Assembly: GCF_019320115.1 (NCBI RefSeq)
Contig: NC_089589.1
Location: forward strand, 21,786,580-21,850,579
Direction of reading: 5' to 3'
From: Miscanthus floridulus
Taxonomy: Eukaryota; Streptophyta; Magnoliopsida; Poales; Poaceae
Length of the DNA stretch: 64,000 nt
The stretch's first letter is position 1. Each line of letters begins with the position of its first letter. The translations under genes were made by a program, and so were the position numbers. A model generated the notes under the pieces. It was not told where the DNA came from. It searched no databases and saw nothing but the letters and a program-made list of their open reading frames with translations. This document shows positions 59,373-64,000 of this stretch, one piece after another.

Positions 59373-61271
59373 CTAGATAGAAACGAAGAAGTCAGGAAAA
59401 TTTTCTTCTAAGTAATCCTCGGACTCCCAAGTAGCTTCATCCTCAGTGTGTTGATTCCATTGTACTTTGTAGAACTTGATTGTACGTCTTTGAGTGACTT
59501 GATCTTTCTGATCTAAGACTCTAATGGGGTACTCAGCATAAGTCAAATCAGGTTCTAGTTCTACATCACCAAAGTCGATCACTTGGTCAGGTACTTGAAG
59601 ACACTTCTTCAACTGGGATACATGGAAAATATCATGCACAGCTGACATGTGATCTGGTAGCTTGACGCGATAGGCGACTAGTCCACATCGTTGTTGGATT
59701 TGAAACGGACCGACATAACGGGGCGCCAACTTTCCCCGAATACCAAAACGATGAACTCCTTTCATTGGCGATACCTTGAGGTAGACATGATCTCCCACTA
59801 TGAATTCTAGCGGTCGCCTTCTCTTATCAGCATAGCTTTTCTATCGGGATTGAGCTACCTTCATATTAGCTTGTATGAGTTTAACTTTCTATTCTGCTTC
59901 CTTGACCACATCCAGTCCAAAGAACCAACGTTCTCCAACATCTGACCAATGTAAAGGTGTCTGGCATCTACGGCCATACAATGCTTCAAATGGTGCCATT
60001 TTAATGCTCTCTTGATAGCTATTGTTATATGAGAATTCAGCTAAGGGAAGGCATTCATCCCATATAGCACCATAGGAGAGATCACATGCTCTTAACATAT
60101 CTTCAAGAATTTGATTTACCCTTTCCGTCTATCCATCTGTTTGTGGATGATAAGCAGAACTACGGATAAGTTTAGTTCCCAAAGACTCATGTAGACTTTT
60201 CCAAAACTTGGATATGAATAATGACCCTCTGTCAGAGACAATGGTCTTGGGTGCCCCATGTAGACTGAAGATTCTATCAAGATAAAGCTTTGCATACTGC
60301 TCTGCTCGATATTTATCTCTGACTGGTAAGAAATGAGCTATCTTGGTTAGGCGATCAACAATAACCCATATTGAATTGTAGCCTGCAGATGTCCTAGGCA
60401 ACCCCACTATGAAGTCCATACAGATATCTTCCCACTTCCAAGATGGAACTGGCAAGGAATGTAATGGACCCACATTCTTCATGTGAATCGCTTTGACTCT
60501 CTAACAAGTATCACATTTGGCCACATATTGAGCTATTTCTATTTTCATTTTGGTCCACCAATATCTCATTCTCAGATCATGACACATTTTGTTGCTACCT
60601 GGATGAATGGAGTATCTTGTAGAATGAGCTTCATCAAGAATCTGCTTTTGCAGCTCTGGATTTTTGGGTACTACCAATCTACCCTTGAACCATACAACAT
60701 CTGATTCATCAATCTTGAAACATGTTGGTCTTCCAGATCTGACTTTATCCTTGATATGGGCTATGCCCTTACTTTTCTGTTGAGCAGCAATGATCTGATC
60801 TTTGATAGTGGACTCAACTGCAATATTGGACAGGGAACCTTGTTCTATGATTTGTAAATTCAGATGCTCCATCTCTTGACACAATGTTCGTTGCATAGGT
60901 TTCACAGTCATACAATGGCAATGACTCTTGCGACTCAGGGCATCGACAACCACATTAGCCTTGCCTAGATGATAATGCACTTCTAAGTCATAATATTTGA
61001 TAAGTTCCAACCATCTTCTTTGCCTCATATTCAGTTCTGACTGAGTGAAAATATATTTCAAACTTTTGTGATCCATATAGATATGACAGATATTGCCCAA
61101 TAAATAATGTCGCCAAACCTTGAGTGCATGAACAACAGCGGCTAATTCAAGATCATGGGTAGGATAATATTCTTCATGTTTCTTAAGTTGTCTGGAAGCA
61201 TATGCTGACTCTGCCTTCTTGCATAAGAACACAGCCAATACCAATTCCAGACGCATCACAATAGATATCAA
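59373..61271 (-). pseudogene. Chromovirus pol: RNase H, integrase, chromodomain
   Basis: One frame from 61271 holds RNase H ([40 protein letters not shown]). The integrase HHCC finger follows, ending AKCDTC. The integrase core keeps its acids in MDFIVGLPRT, IVSDRGSLF and the Glu just after a stop in QTDG. The C-terminal part includes VYLKVSPMKGVHRFG. A chromodomain (RVLDQKDQV, KVQWNQH, EATWESEDYL) ends at 59373-59375. Stops lie at 60501, 60129, 59889 and about 59842, all TAG and mostly where relatives have Gln. The chromodomain would steer insertion to particular chromatin. Confidence 0.93.
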
Positions 61272-62718
61272 ACGGCCTCTCGATATCAGGTTGTGCTAAT
61301 ACTGGTGCAATTGTTAACAACTTCTTTAATGTTTGAAAGGCCTTCTCACATTCTGTTGACCATACAAACTTAGTTTGATTTTTCAGCAATCCAGTAATTG
61401 GCTTCGCAATTCTGGAGAAGTCAGGGATGAACCGACGGTAATAACCTGCCAACCCTAGAAAACTACGAACTTGATGAACAGTGGTTGGTGCTTTCCAGTC
61501 AAGGACTTCTTCTACCTTGCTCGGATCAACAGCTATACCTTCAGCAGATAAAACATGACCAAGAAATTATACTTCCTCTAACCAGAATGCACATTTACTG
61601 AATTTGGCATATAATTGGTGGTCTCTTAATCGATGTAGAACAATGCGGAGATGTTCCGCATGTTCTTCTTTGCTCTTAGAATAGATAAGAATGTCATCAA
61701 TGAATACCACTACAAACTTATCCAACTCGGGCATGAAAACTGAGTTCATCAGGTACATGAAATGAGCCGGGGCATTGGTCAGCCCAAAGGACATGACTAA
61801 ATACTCATATAGACCATATCGGGTAGTAAACGCTGTCTTCGGCACATCTTCTTGTCTGATCTTAATCTGGTGATAGCCTGATCTCAAGTCTATCTTCGAG
61901 AACACCTTAGCTCCCGCAAGTTGGTCAAAAAGCAAATCAATTCGGGGTAAGGGGTATTTGTTCTTTATGGTGACTTCATTTAATGGCCGATAGTCAACAC
62001 ATAACCTTAAGGTTTGGTCCTTCTTCTTCACGAAGATAGCAGGGCATCCCCAAGGTGATGAACTGGGTTGAATGAAACCCTTGTCTAACAACTCTTGTAG
62101 TTGCATTTTTAATTCTGCTAGTTCTTTGGGTGGCATCCTATATGCTCTTCTGGACACAGGTGTCGTTCCTGGTTTCAGGTCAATTCTAAACTCCACATCT
62201 CGGTCTGGTGGCAGTCCAGGCAGATCATTGGGAAAAACATCCATAAATTCACATACCATAGGAATGTTCTCGGCTTCTTCCACAGTAGTTGCACAGACTG
62301 TTCCAACTGTACTCTTAGGAAAGGGAAGTTGGATGAGAAGTTGGGTTTTGCTGCCAGGTACATTTACCTTTATGGTTCTACGCATGACATCTATGACAGC
62401 CCCGTGTTGAGTTAACCAGTTCATACCAAGGATCACATCTATATCTTGATCCTTTAATATCAGCATGTTGGTAGGGAACTCATGTCCTCCCAAATCATTA
62501 GGTACATGCTGAACTATCTCCCTTGTACAGAGTCGTCCCCCGAGCGACTGTATATGATATGGTTCTTTTGTTTCCCCAATAGTTATCCCATGCTTCACAA
62601 CAAATATACGATTGATGAATGTATGGGATGCACCGGAATCAAATAAGGTAATTGCAGGGTGCTTAGCAACGGGAAACATACCAATCATTACTGGTTCTCC
62701 TTCTGGAATAGATTCCAC
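61183..62718 (-). pseudogene. Chromovirus pol: protease and reverse transcriptase
   Basis: The frame starts after a TAG at 62719-62721. The aspartic protease motif [10 protein letters not shown] comes first, with ILGMNWL in the same domain. The RT follows, with [31 protein letters not shown], the catalytic [11 protein letters not shown] and, after a TAA at 61567-61569, FLGHVLS and [15 protein letters not shown] small deletion near 61200-61206 shifts the frame just after CVLMQEGRV, joining to the RNase H piece in another frame. The RT copies element RNA and the protease processes the polyprotein. All catalytic motifs survive. Confidence 0.93.
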
Positions 62719-62721
62719 CTA

Positions 62722-63867
62722 AGTATAGAAGACCCTTCCAGATTTCTTCTCAGCCTGACCTTTCTGACTATTCTGAGCATTGCCCTTGTACTGATTCTGA
62801 GCTTGAGTAATAGGGGCTTTAGGTACATTAGGATTACTCTTCCTGGGATATGGACATTCTCGGGAAAAGTGTCTAGTTTTTCCACAATTATAACATGGAT
62901 AATTGTGATTCTAGGAAGTAGCAGTGTGGTTTGCATTATTTGTATTATTTTGCTACTGCGGTGCTTGATTAGGATAAGGCGTATTAGTTGCAGGGCGAAT
63001 AAAGATTTGCTGCCTGCTTTGGCTTTGTTGTGGGCGGAATGGTGCATGGCCATGATTCTGAGGATGGTAGACCACCTTTTGACGCTTTCCACTCGACGAT
63101 CCAGAAGCAAATGCTCTCTTTTTCTTCGCCTCGTTGTGTCGGCGGTAATTCTCCTCTGAAGCGATAGCAATGTTGACAGTCTCATGATAAGTTGCATTGC
63201 CACAAGTTGCCATCATGGTCTGAAGTTTGGTGTTTAGACCTCTCATGAAACGATTCTTCTTCTTCCTGTCAGTATTCACATACTCTATAGCATACTACGA
63301 TAGGTGATTGAAACGCCCAACATAGTGCATCACCGGGTGCTCCCCTTGCTTAAGAGCCATAAACTCTTCTAACTTCATGGTCATCACCCCATCTGGAATA
63401 TAGTGTGCCCTGAAGGCATCCTTAAACTCCATCCAGGTGATTTGGTGACCAGCGGGCTGTATAGCTACCAAATTTTCCCACCAGGCACCAGCAGCTCCTC
63501 GGAGTTGCTGTGCCGCAAACCTTGGTTTCTGAATCTCGGTACAGCGAATTAGCTCAAACTTTTGCTCCATTGTCCGGAGCCAATCGTCAGCTTCTAAAGG
63601 CTCTTCTGCCTTAGAGAACACAGGCAGACGTGTGTCAGTAAAATCAATATAGGTTGTCTCGTCATTTCTATTATTACGGCGGCCATGATTAGGGTGTGGT
63701 GCTTGTTGGTTCTGAGCCATTTCCCTTAACAACCTAGCATTCTCGGCCGTTGCATAGACGAGTGCAGTTATGGCATCTGCCATAGTCAGAGGCATTGGTG
63801 GAGGATTTGGGACTTCATCATTGTCTTGCGAAGTACTTGCACCAGTTCGGGTGTTAATACGAGACAT
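62722..63867 (-). pseudogene. Chromovirus gag
   Basis: It starts at Met 63867 (MSRINTRTGAST) with a Pro-rich segment. The retrotransposon gag domain (LPVFSKAEEPLEADDWLR, GAAGAWWENL, FRAHYIPDGV, HPVMHYVGRFNHLS) runs to TAG 63295-63297. The same frame goes on with EYVNTDRKKKNRFMRGL, a basic linker, further TAG codons at 62953-62955 and 62911-62913, and the CCHC knuckle CYNCGKTRHFSREC at about 62860-62900. Gag forms the particle and binds element RNA. Four TAG stops, counting the one at 62719-62721, all in frame, separate it from the protease. Confidence 0.92.
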
Positions 63868-64000
63868 CTGTCAGAGAGACACATTTATTCACATTATTAT
63901 TTTATTGAAAGCAGTTAAAAGGTTTCGTGCTACAAAGGTTACTTATTTATATTACATGTCTTGTATCCCACAAGACAACCCTGGTTGACTAGAAAAGCAG
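63868..64000 (-). other. Chromovirus leader, cut by window edge
   Basis: AT-rich untranslated leader upstream of gag. No primer-binding site or LTR end has appeared by 64000. Confidence 0.6.

Larger units (their letters stand above)
56365..64000 (-). mobile_element. Tekay/Del-like Gypsy chromovirus, partial
   Basis: Read on the minus strand, the 3' LTR is at 56365-59202, with a purine tract beside it and then the polyprotein region 59373-63867. The 5' LTR and primer site are beyond the right window edge. The chromodomain after the integrase places it among chromoviruses, and the LTR start TGTAACACC and AAGGGGGAAGGG tract fit Tekay/Del. The polyprotein has about ten stops and one frameshift, so the copy is dead. 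Confidence 0.92.

Noticed and set aside
1..64000. CRISPR arrays, rRNA, tRNA or bacterial-type operons
   Set aside because: None seen. The regular short repeats present are CACTA subterminal arrays and microsatellites.

Overview
The window looks like a transposon-packed intergenic stretch of a grass nuclear genome, most likely a panicoid such as sorghum, sugarcane or Miscanthus. The evidence is the plant Copia and Gypsy retroelements primed by initiator tRNA-Met, En/Spm (CACTA) elements with TNP2 and TNPA-type genes, TTF-finger hAT transposases, stowaway-like MITEs and LTRs above 3 kb. The species assignment is inference. I found no intact host gene and no rRNA, tRNA or CRISPR array. Nearly every recognisable coding region belongs to a mobile element and is broken.

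Left part (1-28 kb). The substrate is a diverged repeat family, here called X. It has a unit of about 2.5 kb and returns at least five times: copy A at 1-12.5 kb, B at 18.4-23 kb, C at 26.6-27.6 kb, D at 39-41.3 kb, E at 41.6-42.5 kb, and older copies F/G to 45.5 kb. Copy A is split by a complete Copia element (1144-8070, TSD GAGAA, empty site preserved in copy B) and by a hAT transposon with a near full-length transposase gene (8520-11335). Copy A then runs into the start of a long Gypsy-type LTR (family Y). From 13.3 to 18.4 kb are a hAT tail, an exon with an RNase H1 N-terminal-like domain, and a decayed CACTA gene (Transposase_24-like, proline-rich linker, Ulp1-associated region) ending in a CACTA terminus. 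The last 1,296 bp of this stretch are repeated head to tail, apparently without a mismatch. Copy B is followed by a 3.6-kb solo LTR of family Y (23014-26609).

Middle part (28-45.5 kb). An LTR-like remnant and a GC-rich tract lead to an 8,583-bp CACTA element (30194-38776). It has perfect 16-bp termini, a 3-bp GAG duplication, dense subterminal CAGAAAAAT arrays, and two minus-strand genes: TNP2-like with two homopolymer frameshifts, and TNPA-like. Copies D to G of repeat X follow.

Right part (45.5-64 kb) is a nest at least five levels deep. A CACTA end (45499) holds an inverted family-Y LTR (46302). That LTR is cut by a Gypsy element with a TGGCGCC-type primer site (47848). Its gag is cut by a family-Y element (50574; LTR of 3.3 kb, short decayed interior). 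That element's second LTR is cut by a Tekay/Del-like chromovirus (56365 to beyond the window end) with recognisable gag, protease, RT, RNase H, integrase and chromodomain.

A theme across unrelated elements is that in-frame stops mostly replace conserved glutamines and read TAG, as expected from deamination of methylated CAG sites. I did not find a convincing new biological system. The best leads are repeat X, the perfect tandem duplication, the stop-codon pattern and the depth of nesting.
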